Source: Aphis gossypii (lineage: Eukaryota; Arthropoda; Insecta; Hemiptera; Aphididae). Taken from it: a DNA stretch of 64,000 nt. Both the position numbers and the translations under genes were made by a program. Each line of letters opens with the position of its first letter. Within the stretch, counting starts at the first letter, position 1. Positions 24,751 to 37,400 of the stretch are shown here, in pieces. The DNA is taken from contig NC_065533.1 of assembly GCF_020184175.1 (NCBI RefSeq), positions 6,098,695 to 6,162,694 on the forward strand, given 5' to 3'. The notes beneath the pieces are model-generated. The model had not been told where the DNA came from. It did no database searches and saw only the letters and a program-made list of their open reading frames with translations.

Positions 24751-26964
24751 TATATTATAAAATCCGTGATGTTACTGAGATTCGGTTACCATCCTACCGT
24801 TGAGTGAATAATTTCGAAAGTCCTTTATGTGACATGACATATAAAGGACATATTTTGTATTTAAATCACGTAATCGAAAATTCGGAGGTATATATAAATG
24901 TCGAGTAATAAAAGATGATATTTCAATCTGAATTATAACAGTAATATTATAATATGTATTCAGTCACCTTGCACCTGTGCAGAAGCGTCATATAATAAGA
25001 AATAAGAATCAAAAAATCGAACATCAAATCCTTTTTTTTATGTTCGTATTTTACACCATACGAATATCTTACTTATACATAGCTTAATAATTTCAACCAC
25101 TTAATATGTCATTACTTCTAACCTGTTAAGCTATGTACATGATATTATGTGCAGTACTCTGTACTATACCTAGAGATAATATACAATTTTATATTTTTTT
25201 ATTTTTTAAACCAAAACCAAATTGTAAATGCAATTGTATTGTATCACCTAAATGTTACGTCTTAGGTACCTACGTGTAAAAACATTCGGTTAATTTTAGA
25301 CGTGTACCAACTACCATATTTTTGTAAACTTAGTCATGATTTAAATGTTACATTATATAATAGATTATGTATAGAGGTACATAATAAACAAAGTTTGAAT
25401 TGTAAAGAAGTTAATAACATTTAAAGATTGTTAAATACACGTTCAACTTACATTTGAATACAGCCTATATTCCATATTTATTTAAAGAACGTATACAATT
25501 AGTATGAGAAGAGTGGAGAATATAGAGAACTAGCCTTAAACGACTTAAACAATCATCGCTAATTATTACAAATACGATAAATAATAATATGCAGTCATTG
25601 TTCAAATTATCTTAAACAAATTTTGTTTGACGAACAATTCATGAAACGATTTAGATAAGTACAACACGGAAACAAACAAAGATATACATTTTCATTTGAA
25701 ATTTACCTAGTCTAGAAGACTATCCAAATTCAAAATACGACAACAAATGAATTCTACTACGGCTTTGATTTCTACTAAGAACCAAATTAAAACTATGATA
25801 ATAAGCTATAATAGTATCAGCTACCCTATCAATCAGATAAACTTTCTGGAAACATTTAAATTCGTTGTAAAGTTTACTTGAAATCTAATTTCTTAAATTT
25901 TTAAATTAAATATCATTAACATTTTAAAATTTTTTTAAAGTGAAAAATATTTTTAAATATTAAATAATTCAATAATAATTAATTATAATTAATTCATAAT
26001 TAATTCAATATGTTTTCTGAAACTGTATTCGATTATTATAGATTGGTCGGTGCATTTAGCATATTTAATAAAAAAAAAAAACCTATAGAATCGAGTCAAT
26101 TCGAAAATCTACAACAATAGTACCTAATATTAAAAATAATAACTTTATTGCAACAATAACATCTGATTAAATATTTTATAAATAATTAATTTAAATTTTA
26201 AATATTGCATCGCCGCCTATAAGCTAATCTTGTACTGAAAAGCAATTTGAAACAATTTATTTTTAAATTTGTTAATATAATATTAGTACTAATTTATAAT
26301 AAACCATAAAATAATATTGTAATACAACAAACAAGAAAAATAAAAACAAATATAGTACCTATCTTTATTTATCCATAGTTCATCACTATTATTTGGTTTA
26401 AAAAGATACTATAGGTAATCTATAAAATTTGAAAATTTGAAACAATATTCTTCATATATAAATACATAATATTTATTAATGGATAAAAAAAATGAAGAAA
26501 ATTGTACAAATATTTTTATAGTGGTCTGAAATTAAAATGTTGACTACCTACCTACATAATATTATATCATTTATAAATATGATATTCACTTGTAAAATAA
26601 CGATTTCTCATCAAACAATTTTCTTATTTTTTTGTATTTCAAAAATGAATTACCACAGATATTTTTGAAATTTTCTGCAAAATTTTGCATTATAATTTTC
26701 TACACGTAGTGTAATTTTCAAAATAGTTACCTTTTTAAGCTATTTATTGATATTTGACTTTTTTAGTTTTTGGTTGTTTTTTTTAAATAAATATTGATAA
26801 ATAAATTTTCATTTGCTGGCCACTTGAATTAAAATTTCGTTGTGGGCCTTGGAAACGGTGGCGGTAGTGATACATATTTCCGAAAAATAGAACCATAACG
26901 TTTCTAGCAGTCACCGCATAACATAATCTTATAATTTTACATAGTATATCTAAAAAAATAAAAT
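24751..26964. other. AT-rich intergenic DNA upstream of the 58-aa gene
   Basis: AT-rich and ORF-poor. Sequence at about 26640-26830 weakly resembles part of the interspersed family found at 31393-32285. A GC-richer stretch (26838-26915), including TTTCTAGCAG followed by TCACCGC, sits just before the 58-aa gene. It may be its promoter or 5' UTR. Confidence 0.45.
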
Positions 26965-27141
26965 ATGACTGATGACAAGAATGCTGCCGGTAATGTGAAA
27001 AAACCCGAAGGCACCCAAAATGCAGCTGGAAACACTTCTGCCAATGCGCAAGGACCCGTCGCTCGACCCGGCTTCTTCGGGCGCTTTACCAACATATTCA
27101 CTCGATTTTTTCGATACCTCAGGAGTTGGTTACCGTTTTAA
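26965..27141 (+). CDS. small orphan protein, 58 aa, amphipathic C-terminus
   Basis: An ATG-to-TAA frame of 58 codons (too short for most gene finders), with an in-frame TAA directly upstream that fixes the start. Residues 1-33 are hydrophilic and low in aromatics (MTDDKNAAGNVKKPEGTQ, then Ala/Asn/Gly/Gln/Pro). Residues 34-58 switch to an Arg/Phe-rich tail (PGFFGRFTNIFTRFFRYL, then RSWLPF) that would form a basic amphipathic helix with aromatic residues on one face. Codon third positions are rich in G/C, in sharp contrast to the AT-rich flanks. AATAAA follows 115 bp past the stop. There is no signal peptide. The tail could bind membranes, nucleic acid or a protein partner. I recognise no family and infer a lineage-restricted single-exon gene. 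Confidence 0.6.
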   Translation: MTDDKNAAGNVKKPEGTQNAAGNTSANAQGPVARPGFFGRFTNIFTRFFRYLRSWLPF

Positions 27142-27256
27142 AGAATGAAACCGAAGAATTGATTGCTGCTTACCGTATTTATATATATTATATATGAATA
27201 CGTGAATAAGCCGTACTTACGGTAATCATATATTTCTATGTATTATACGAATCACA

Positions 27257-27262
27257 AATAAA
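27257..27262 (+). terminator. poly(A) signal AATAAA
   Basis: Canonical hexamer 115 bp after the 58-aa stop codon, with a second near-copy (AATAAAATC) at about 27278. Confidence 0.5.
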
Positions 27263-28629
27263 ATTAAATTATAAGTAATAAAATCAAGCTTGTATATAGA
27301 TTTTATGTTCGAAAAAAGGGCAATGTGTAAGTTCATCCTCCGCTTAAGATCCAATTACGACTATAACTTCTTATTTATGTTAAACTCTAAGCTCACTATA
27401 AAAGCTTATGCACTGCCCACTCATCTTTATCATAACTTTCGAAAACTATCATAAGAACTATTTACGTAAGACATATTTTTTCTCATATTATGCCCCAAAA
27501 CGTATTATAGAATTATTAATAGTTATTGCAACCACGTTCACATATTATGTATATATCGGCTTACAAATCAAATAAGATCAGATTTCAGTATAAAGATTAA
27601 AGATATATTATAATATATTATATATAATATAATGATAACAATGTAGCTTACAAATAAAAAGTTTTTGTAAATGTTAGTTTAATTATTATATTAAAAAATA
27701 AAAACAATGGCAAAGTGTATTCTACGCTTTATTACTGAATTTAATACACATTACGGCGACAGAACACCCCTTTAATCTCGATTCAATAATATACACAATA
27801 AAACTTCCATTAACGAATACCCTCTATAATTCTATATAACAATTTTTTTTTTTTTTTTGTACGGTCAAACACATTGTTTTTACTCTTTAATAATTATATG
27901 TTATATGACACCCACATATACACTCATATTTATATATTATTTATCAGTTACTCATATTGATGTGTGCTTAATTATAAAAAGTATAAAAAAATTATCTACA
28001 AAAAGTAGTAACTCTATATCTTGAAACAGTTGAAACTCAAAAAAAACATTATAATTAGTGTGTGAAATATTTAAAATAAATGTAATTTAAAGCTATTCTA
28101 GTCTTAACACAATATCTTTTTTATCTTATGGTAAAAATTATACCTATGTAAAATATGTTTTTTGTTTAATATAATATTCTAAATGCATTTTGCATATAAT
28201 TCAGATAATATGTTATACGTTATATGTTAACTATCACAATATATTTACAAAAAAAAAAACAAATTGAAAGGTGTATCTATGTATGTATATAAGAAAATTA
28301 GTTCTCCGTGACTACTGATATACTCAATACATGACACCAAACTCCATATTATGATTACAGCCAGCCATCTATTGGTATTAAACATATTTTGTGAGTATAA
28401 TAGTTTGTAAGTCTTTAATAGACAATATAAAACGTAATTATAAAACTAAAATAGAATCTTTATTATTTAAATAAATATGAAGTCCGATTTACAGTAAATA
28501 TATTATAGCATTTTAGCCATATAGAATCTAATTTTGAAATCATATCCGGATATCTTGTATTATAATTAATAGACCATATTACATCACTATTATACATATA
28601 GTGGGCACTATAAATAACGGTCATAATAA
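27263..28629. other. AT-rich intergenic DNA
   Basis: AT-rich, with TATATAATATAATG runs near 27605. I see no gene or element up to the Helitron boundary. Confidence 0.6.
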
Positions 28630-29209
28630 TCTATATACATATAGGAGACCGCCCCGATTCACTCATCAACGCCCAGACCAAACCGCTGGGTATAGGGACT
28701 TCAAATTTTGTACAGAGGTTCCTTAAGCAACGTATAGGCGCACTAAGAAAGGATTTTTCAAAATTCACATTTTAAAGGGTTGCTAAAACGGGGATTTTGA
28801 GATTTACGATGGAAATTTTGTTTTTAATTTTTGTTTATAAATGGTTGCTATAACAACTTGATTTATGTGTTAACACATTTATCACTTTATTATTACAGCT
28901 AATTATTATGTATAAAAACATGATAACATGAAGTCGTAAAATACTCTACGCATTTACGCATACACGAGGACAAGGTGTTTTACTTATTATTTTCGAATAT
29001 TAATTATTAATGCGTCTTCATATGCGCATCCCAGTTTATGTACGGTTATTTTTAATTCTTATCTAAAATTGTTTAAATTCTTACTAATTAATAAAAACTA
29101 ATTAATATGGTTGTCGAATGTGAGCTGGTGGCAGCAGGACAATTATTGTTGGTATTTATTGAGGTGTACCTCAATGATGAACTGTATGAAAAATTTGGAT
29201 CAGAAAGTA

Positions 29210-29550
29210 ACCAAGATTGCAAGTTAAAGCTCTAATGTAATAAACGCTATAGTTATCACTGGAAGCGCTAGAGGAGATATAGTTTTAATCCCGAGAATTA
29301 AAAAATTCCAACTGATTATCCCTTTGAATTAAAAGGAATACAATTCCCTCTCAAAGTTTACTTTGTTATGACTATTAATAAGTCTCAAGGACAATCATTG
29401 AGCATGACAGGGATTGACTTGAGAGTAGAATGTTTTTCACATGGACAGTTCTATATCACATGTTCTAGAGTTAGCTCCGCCAGTAGTTTGGTTATTTTAG
29501 CCCCAAAAGGCAGTACCAAAAATACTGTTTATAAAGAGTTATTGAGATGA
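29210..29550 (+). pseudogene. Helitron PIF1-like helicase, C-terminal remnant
   Basis: The last part reads DYPFELKGIQFPLKVYF, MTINKSQGQSL and SHGQFYITCSRVS, ending LVILAPKGSTKNTVYKELLR. These match the C-terminal motifs of the PIF1-family helicase domain of Helitron replicases (INKSQGQ, and the SHGQ-Y-A-SR arginine-finger motif), as known from the family. Upstream, NVINAIVITGSARGD and VLIPRIK lie in another frame, so there is a one-base frameshift near 29300-29310. A TAA also lies before that block. Only about 110 residues of a normally far longer RepHel protein remain. It is non-functional. Confidence 0.85.
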
Positions 29551-30320
29551 ATAAAATATGTCAATATAAATATTTTTTTTTTTGGTTTTTATAACACCAT
29601 AATGTAAAGTAATTTTTTGCCGACAAATTACAATATTACAATACATGGGCAACCTAGGATCAACATAACATCTAAAAGTAGACTGTAATAAATATAAAAA
29701 CTGATAAAATAAAAGTTATAGTAGGTAACACAAAAAAATGTACACGGGCGAAGCCGGGTTATTCAAGATTTTTGAGAATCAAAACCTAGGTTAGGATTAT
29801 GTATTAATTGATTATATTAATCTACCGTATTATGTCAAACTTAGTATAACTTTGATACCTTATTAGAGTTAAATCATACACTTACGTACAAATACCACTA
29901 GGTCCGCGATCTACCGCAGGTAGATTGCCTACCTGATAATATACTGCTGCGAATCAGAATTTTTATTCCGGGCAACAGAAAACTTAAGATAAATCTAGAA
30001 CATCATCCATCGAATATTAAATAACGTATTGAACAAAGTCTGAGTCATAAGGAATTGGCATTTTTAACGGGCAACGAAGTGCAAAACATGAAGTAAGCAA
30101 TACGAAGTCTGCCGGGTCAGCTATTATTATTATTAATATAATATAAAAAAAATCTCGGTTTTCACCTGAGGTGACTTTTGCGCGGGCAACGCCGGGTGGG
30201 ACAGCTAAAATTTACGATGGAATTTTTGTTTATAAATAGTTGCTGTAACAATATTAACACTATCAATACGATTAAATTAAAAACTCACACGATATACGAA
30301 AATGCAAAAAAAGAAAGTAA

Positions 30321-30351
30321 CACACGGGCAACGCCGTGTCGGGTCAGCTAG
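30321..30351 (+). other. Helitron 3' terminal hairpin and CTAG end
   Basis: CACGGGC-AA-CGCCGTG can fold into a short stem-loop. It is followed by the terminal CTAG at 30348-30351, and the next base is the T of the A/T target. Confidence 0.8.
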
Positions 30352-31392
30352 TGTATGTATATTCGAACAAAATAGAATATTTTTAAATCATTTTTAATTA
30401 TTTACAACAGTTTATAGTAATCGTATTGCTATGGAGAAAAATGATTCAATAATATCAATATCCAGTTTATCAAGTTAAAATACTTAAAATTAAAATTAAA
30501 GATTTAATAATTTCTCGATGAAAAACTAGAAATATCCAACAGACAACCTAGATACTCAATTCAAAACTATCAACACTATACCAACTCAAAATTAACCTTT
30601 CTGGTTAAAAAAAAAATGTTACCTCCAACACCCATCATAATAGTCACCCTAAAAGGAAATTTCAAAGCGAAACTTCTACTGAAACAATCGCCAACACATC
30701 TATTCCCAAAATGAACCAAACCATATAGTGATGATTTAATTAATAGTATTCCTATCTTTATTATCGCTCTTGGAAATATAAACAAAATATCGTAATATCT
30801 ACCTTATGCATTATAAATAACAGATTTTATTTATTCTTCAAACACTAACCAACTGACAAAAATCAAATCAATACATATACGCTCGAGTTCATTTTATTAA
30901 TATGTCGATTATACGTCTATAAATACTGCTACGCAAATTAAAAAAAAAAACACAAAAACGCTTTATTATTATAATCAAATACGTTTATCCAGGTATACCT
31001 CCAAGCCCTAACTAGGGTATCTCCAAATTACTAGAAAAACCTTGAAGGAAGTACTTTTTTATTAACAGTTTTTTGGCATCTCTAATATAACGATGTGTAA
31101 AATTAAACAGAAACACCATAATATTTATACTGTTAGCTTAAAAACTAAATTGGCAATACATTTTAATCAACAGTCTAATTAATTATCTGGCATAAAAACA
31201 TTGCATATAAAAAAACAATACAAGTCAGTCTGCAGTTTCAGAACTTTATTAGTGTAAATCTACTGTTTATTGACTATTGTGCATTTGTGCACACATTGTT
31301 CGTCACTACAACGTAATAGTCATCTGTATAGACTTCATACTTAACTAATACTATACTAAAGTTTTCATTAAAAGAAAAAAAGATTCATTTTT
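30352..31392. other. AT-rich intergenic DNA
   Basis: AT-rich sequence between the Helitron and repeat copy B. Only short, unsupported frames are present. Confidence 0.6.
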
Positions 31393-32285
31393 AGATTCTG
31401 AACGGAATGATGAATGTATTGATTCTACAATGATGTGTGTTTTTTTATTTTATTTCATTTTTTTTGCGTCTGTGTTAGGTTTTAACTAGTCGAAATAATG
31501 CTTCAATCACAAACTTTGGGGGTGGTTTCTGTTAACAAAGTGGATAGGTTAGGTGGATATCCTTGGTGCATTATAGAGGTCAAAAGTGAACATTTACCAA
31601 CAGTTTTAAAAAAATCGAAAAAAAAAACAAAAAAAAAGTGACGGAAAACTGAAATTTTTACGCAAAACCAGTTTTCGACCAAATTGATATTTTTAAATGG
31701 TTTTAACTCAAAAACTAATTACTGTAAATACTTGAAATTTTCACCAAATATTTATAAGTACTATCATTATTAATACAAGGCTTAATTTTCAAAATATTTT
31801 GACTTTTTTGAGCTATTTATAGACATCTTGAAAATTTAATACAAAGTTCCTCATAAGTTATTCTTATATAGTGATTAAAAAAATATAAAAATACATAGGC
31901 AACAATTTTTTTTATTAGCATTTGAAGCTCAAATATTGATAAAAATTCGTCAAAATCATGAATATTTGCAAATTATTTTGTAGGTATAATTCATAAAATT
32001 TTTGTGTATGTAGATAAGGCCTAAGAGTTGAACATTTAAATATTTAATACAAGATTTTTCATAAGTTTAGCTTACAATAATTATAAAAGAACTTAAATTT
32101 TGATGTATTCAAGCCATTAAAACATAAACCACCTTTTTCACCAACCATTGGAAACTATATCCTAGGCGATCGTTGTTCGTATACAATAATAACTATCATT
32201 AGATTCAAATTTAACACTCCTATAGTATATAATAGTGATCCACACGGCATCTTATGTACAGTAGAGCAGTACCCACTTTCCCACT
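31393..32285 (+). repeat. interspersed repeat family, copy B
   Basis: Starts GATTCTGAACGGAATGATG and contains the conserved core TTGGTGCATTATAGAGGTCA (31565-31584). It ends with CATAAACCACCTTTTTCACC, GTTCGTATACAATAATAAC and a CAGTAGAGCAGTACCCAC tail. The same blocks occur in the same order, inverted, at 58568-60100. No transposase or reverse-transcriptase frame is visible, so it is a non-autonomous element of unassigned class. Confidence 0.7.
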
Positions 32286-34400
32286 TTTTAAAATATATTT
32301 TTTTATAGAACTTTTTCATAGTACATCTATAAAATTTCAATTATTTCTTATTTTTATTTTTTTATATTCTAAATATAATTTTATTACCGGTAGAAGTATC
32401 TGGTTAAAATACACTAAATAAAAGCTTATCATCGGGTTCTAAAAACGACAAAAGTGAAAAGGAGCTGATCTCACATTATTAAGATTTATAAATACGAGGT
32501 ATCATCAAGCGAGGTTCACTGATATTATAATATTATACAAATCGCGAAGATTGGTGAACTAATATTTACATTGAATTGCTTAATGTGAAAAGTCAACAAA
32601 AAAAAAAAAAAAATTAAAAGCCCCTTCGATCAAAATCGTTCGAGTGATACGTGTGATAATAACCCGATTAAGTATATAATATTTAAAAGGTGGATGTTCC
32701 TATATATGTATATTGTATATATATATATACTATATTCGTGGCGCAACGCGAAACCCGTTAAATGTGGAGGCGGCAGTAGCGGCGAAGGTGGCGGCATCGA
32801 ATCAGAGTGGCAATTAAGCACGCCGCTACTAACATAACCACGGTCATAAATCATTGTCACAACGTCGAGTCGCCTGGTCGTATACCTCTATACCTATACC
32901 AACTATTACCTCTGCTGCACAGTCGAGTGTACATACGGTTGCCGCGTTTATATTAATATATAATAGTTATATGCTCGTCGTTGTCATTGTATAATATAAT
33001 ACACACATACATTCACTATTATAGGTAACTACTGTGTGTTTTTTTCGGCTCATGCAGGTTGTATTTCGATGCGTGTATACGAATTTCAAGTTCTCTCGAC
33101 CACGGTCATCGTCGTCTTACTTGTGTGCTTGTATGTGTGTATGTGTGGAAGAGCGGCGGCAAATCGTCGTGACTTCTTTTATATATGTGTGAGGCTTCCG
33201 CCACCTCTGCCCCGCACCGCTGCAGTTTCGGTCGTTCGCGGTCACTCGTGCGCGCCAGATCAGACCGTTACAATAATAATAATATTATATTATGTATTGT
33301 ATAGTGCCACCGACTTCTGCTGTATATAGCAGTGTATACTACTATGATTCGAAATTCAGATCGCGATAATTATATTATTATTATTATCATCATCATCATC
33401 ATATTATTATTATTCTCATTGTTATTGATGAAACAGTGAGTTAGCTAGTGGTTTCGACAAAAAAGTATTGTTTACATCATATCCGAGTGGTTATCCATAC
33501 ACGCGAACACAAACAGTTGTCTGCGCCTAGTGGCTAGCAGGTGCATTCGTCTTAGACTGCAGCAGGTTAACAGCGACGTTGTCTATCGTGTTGGTCTAAC
33601 AAAAGTTGAAAACTACCCAACTCTAGAGTCTAGATATTTCCCGATAGATTATCATGATAGTTAGTGACTAACGCCCTAATTGCAACAACCAATCTTCAAA
33701 GTATAATAGAAGACGTATGAAACCATAGACAACGTAGCTCCATCTCGCGTTTCGGTAGGTACCTACTACCTAATGTTCGTGTGGATATGTCGCCATGGCG
33801 GTGTGTGTATTACGGTATGAAGTTTCAGTCGTATCCAACGATGATGGGGACTTTGGCCTTGACCACGACGACTCGCCAAAATTTATTGCATTTACTAGGT
33901 GCGGTGTCAATTATTATAAAATTTGAATTCGTCGTTAATTTCGAATTCGATGGGTGCCTACAGGTTATAATAATATATTGGCGCGAGTCACTACTTTACG
34001 ATCATATACACCAATCAGTTTTATGTAGCGGTAGTATAAAAATAAATATAAATAAACGTTTAGTAAATTTAAAAAATAAATGTGTCTCATGTTTTTTCTA
34101 CGTTTATTATTACTATTATTATTATTATTTTTTTTTTACGGAATATAAATTGTCATATTCGTCGGCGGCGGTGTCCTAATAAAAGAGTGGCGGCCGACGC
34201 CCACCGCCGATAATAATAATAATATTAATGATAATAAAAAGAAGACGACGTTCTCGTTCAGTAGCTAATACTATATATATACTGCTGCTACCGGTATTTG
34301 GTAGCCCATTGTGTGTCTGTTTAATATAAGCTAATTCGAAATGTGTGTTGTGTACCACTAGTTTTTTACGACCCGACTGCTATGCTACAGCTCCCATAAA
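32286..34400. other. CpG-rich islet with ATC/ATT repeats
   Basis: GC-rich from about 32750, with ATC units (33386-33404) and ATT units (about 34105-34130). A pyrimidine-rich acceptor-like site (CGGCTCATGCAG) at about 33057 is followed by an open frame. A 130-codon ATG frame at 33787-34179 ends in a Tyr run encoded by the repeat. Neither is convincing as a gene. The block is a likely promoter or regulatory region. Confidence 0.35.
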
Positions 34401-37400
34401 AAATGTGTCATTTCGTAAATGAAATATGTATTTAAATTTGTGTGTGTTTGTGCGTGTATATAGTACACAGATAATATAATATAATATAAATGTGTAGTAT
34501 ATAATTTATATAATACGTATTATTATTATATGCACATGCTTGCGTATAAATTATATGTCAGATATACGGTGTGTTTGGATTCTGGACGTTCCAATGGAGC
34601 TATATTGATTTTATGACGATATGTATATTTTTAGTTTATAAGTTTTGCCCGAGGAGGTAAAGGTCCTCTAAAAATCGGATACATAAGTTGAAAAAACAAA
34701 AGCTGAAGATTTGGATTAATATTATTTTTTCGATTTTTCTACTATAGTTTTTTTACTATGAAAAAAAAATGATAGAGAATGATATCTACTCTTATTTTCA
34801 ACGGCGTTTCGGCCAATAATTTCTACGGATAACTTACTTCACTCAGAAACAAATACGATAATATTATATTATCATTCTTATATAAAAATTGAAATTAACG
34901 ACTCAATATTGGATTACAAATAAACTAAATAATAAACTCATTCAATAAAATAAATTAATAAACTTAAATGTTTACATGTAGTAAATATAATAGATTGCCG
35001 TTAAATCATAATTTATGTCTATGACCCCAGCTATGTAGTAGTATTAAATGAAATCCGTGTAAATTAATAAAAATCAGCAATAAAATCATCCACCGCAAGG
35101 ATAGATATAAAAAATGAATACAAACCATAAAACAATATTAAAATATATTGTATTTCTATATTATAATATTTCTACATCTCCTTAACAGGTTTAGAGTAGG
35201 TAACACCATCCGACCACGGACCAGTTGATGTTTGTTGTTTATAATATTATTATAATCCTACATGATAATTTTAACAAATATAATTGCAATTTTTTCATAG
35301 AAAATAATGATTATAATTAAGTATAATTATAATAACTAGACACTGTGAAACTATGAAATTATATAGTTTATATATAAGTAAATTAACAAAATAAATTAAC
35401 GACAATAATTTTTGTATTTATTAGATATATAAGAAAAAAATGTATTATACTTATATTTTCCTCAATTATTATTTCACTGTGTGATAAGATGCCATAGGAA
35501 ACTATCGACTAAACTACATTCACGGTTTCCTATACGTACAGTTTATATTATCATGTATATTATATTATACTATATAGACATTCTATACTCAAAATAAATT
35601 ATGTAAAATGACGAGTAAACTTTGAAACATGTTTCGTGAACAAATATTGGATTGACGAGCGTATATATGTATATTGTATATAACGTCAACGTTTAATATC
35701 ATCGAACTGCATTTGGAGTAGGTACTATATAATACACAATCTGACAGAAGCTGCTATATAAGAACTGTGTTCAAAATTACTCATCAAATTTAAATTCTCA
35801 TATCACCGATAGTTAATGAAAGATGAAGCAGTACTGAGAAACGATTTGTGAACACTCGTGGCGAGACCGGCCGCGATCACCACCTACTGTGTCACCTACA
35901 ACCTTGTGGCTTACACACCATACCTACCCACTATTATATTTTCCTATACTTAACGTCATCGTCCAGTATTGTTTTTATTTGTTATGATGTGTTTATAATA
36001 TCAGTACCTACTTATAATAATACATACATACCACGAGGTATTACTATTATATTGTTATCACTTATCATATTACAGTATAATATACCAAGTGCGGGCGTTG
36101 CTTTTAACTTTCAAGTATTAAGTTTTTGTAGAATAAAAGCTTTCCAAAGTAGGATAAATTTTAAATAAAATGTTGTTTTTACATTCTGCGGGTACCTTAT
36201 TAAAAACATTTTTAAAATATTATGATGCACTTGACTTAATCCTTTCCTTAATTTCTTTCTGTATTCCTTCCTTCAAACAAAGCCACACCAGTTTTCCGTA
36301 ATAACAAATTCAGTATCATAGTCCAATTAAAGTCTAAATTCACAACCATCTATTAATATAGAATATTAAACTTAACTAATTTAATACATATTAATCTTTA
36401 GTTTGATTCTAAGCCTTTATTTTTATATTTGTTCTTAACCTGAATATAAGTCAAATCTCAATCCGATTTGTAAATTAGACTGTTGGACGTAAATTACAAA
36501 AATAAATTAACTTATCGGTAAAAAGTGCATTTTAAGCTGTATGTTTTAAAATATTTGTGTTAATTCTATTCCATCATTAATCGGTATTAATAGTAGTATA
36601 ATTTTCGAGAAACGACTTTAAAACTTATTTGACCGTTCAGTAAAATGTTATCGAATATCAAACTTTTTAAATTATCAAAAATCAATAATAATTGATAACT
36701 TTGTTTGTACATCTACAAAGTACAATCTACAAAGTTAGAGTGACAATCAATGACAAAACTACCAAGAGAATTGAAGTACATATCACTAGATCCTCAAATA
36801 TGAATTTACATAATCGGCCTATATATATATATAATAGCCTATATTTAAGCATATTTCATACCTATTATGTTTTTGATATTTCTATAAGGTCAAGTAATTT
36901 ATTTTACTATTAATAATATAGCGTAGATTGAATTATTTTTTTCCAAGAAAATTACATTTTAACAATATTATTGTGTGTATGAAATATAACAAAAAAATTA
37001 TCTGTCTTCACAAAAAAATGTTTGAATGAGTATAACGAAATAATTATGTCGTTACTCGTTATTCATACTTTAAATATTTAATTTCATCCAAATTTAAACT
37101 TTAAAATGTTTAAAAAAAAAATATGCTTTTATATTTTTAGATATTTTAGTTTCAATATGAACTACTTATGAGAACCTTTGAATTAAAATTTTAAGTCTCT
37201 CCTATAAAAATAAGATATTTTACAAATTTTAAACTGAAAAATAATTTGGAAATTCTGGTGCTTTTAAGAAATTTTGTCAACATTTCAATTCAAACATTTA
37301 TTAAAAACTATTGTAATTATGTATTTTCGATATTTTTTTTAATTCGCGCTTTTTAAAATGCTTTAACTAAGATGCATTTTGAAAACTTATTTCGATGTTT

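Larger units (their letters stand above)
28630..30351 (+). mobile_element. Helitron with degenerate helicase and nested 3' ends
   Basis: The 5' end begins TC after an A and runs into the GC-rich phrase GACCGCCCCGATTCACTCAT, typical of Helitron 5' regions in insects as I recall them. The 3' end is a hairpin (CACGGGCAACGCCGTG) followed by CGGGTCAGCTAG and then a T. This matches the Helitron rule: no inverted ends, a hairpin just before CTAG, insertion between A and T. Internal 3'-end-like sequences occur at 29741-29760, 30107-30124 and 30181-30208. After the third, 5' sequence (TTTACGATGGAA) starts again, so the element looks composite or nested. It carries a broken helicase segment. Confidence 0.8.

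Noticed and set aside
33787..34179. ATG frame of about 130 codons
   Set aside because: The first 38 codons look reasonable, but the rest runs through AT-rich sequence and an ATT microsatellite (Tyr run). No supported donor or poly(A) signal.
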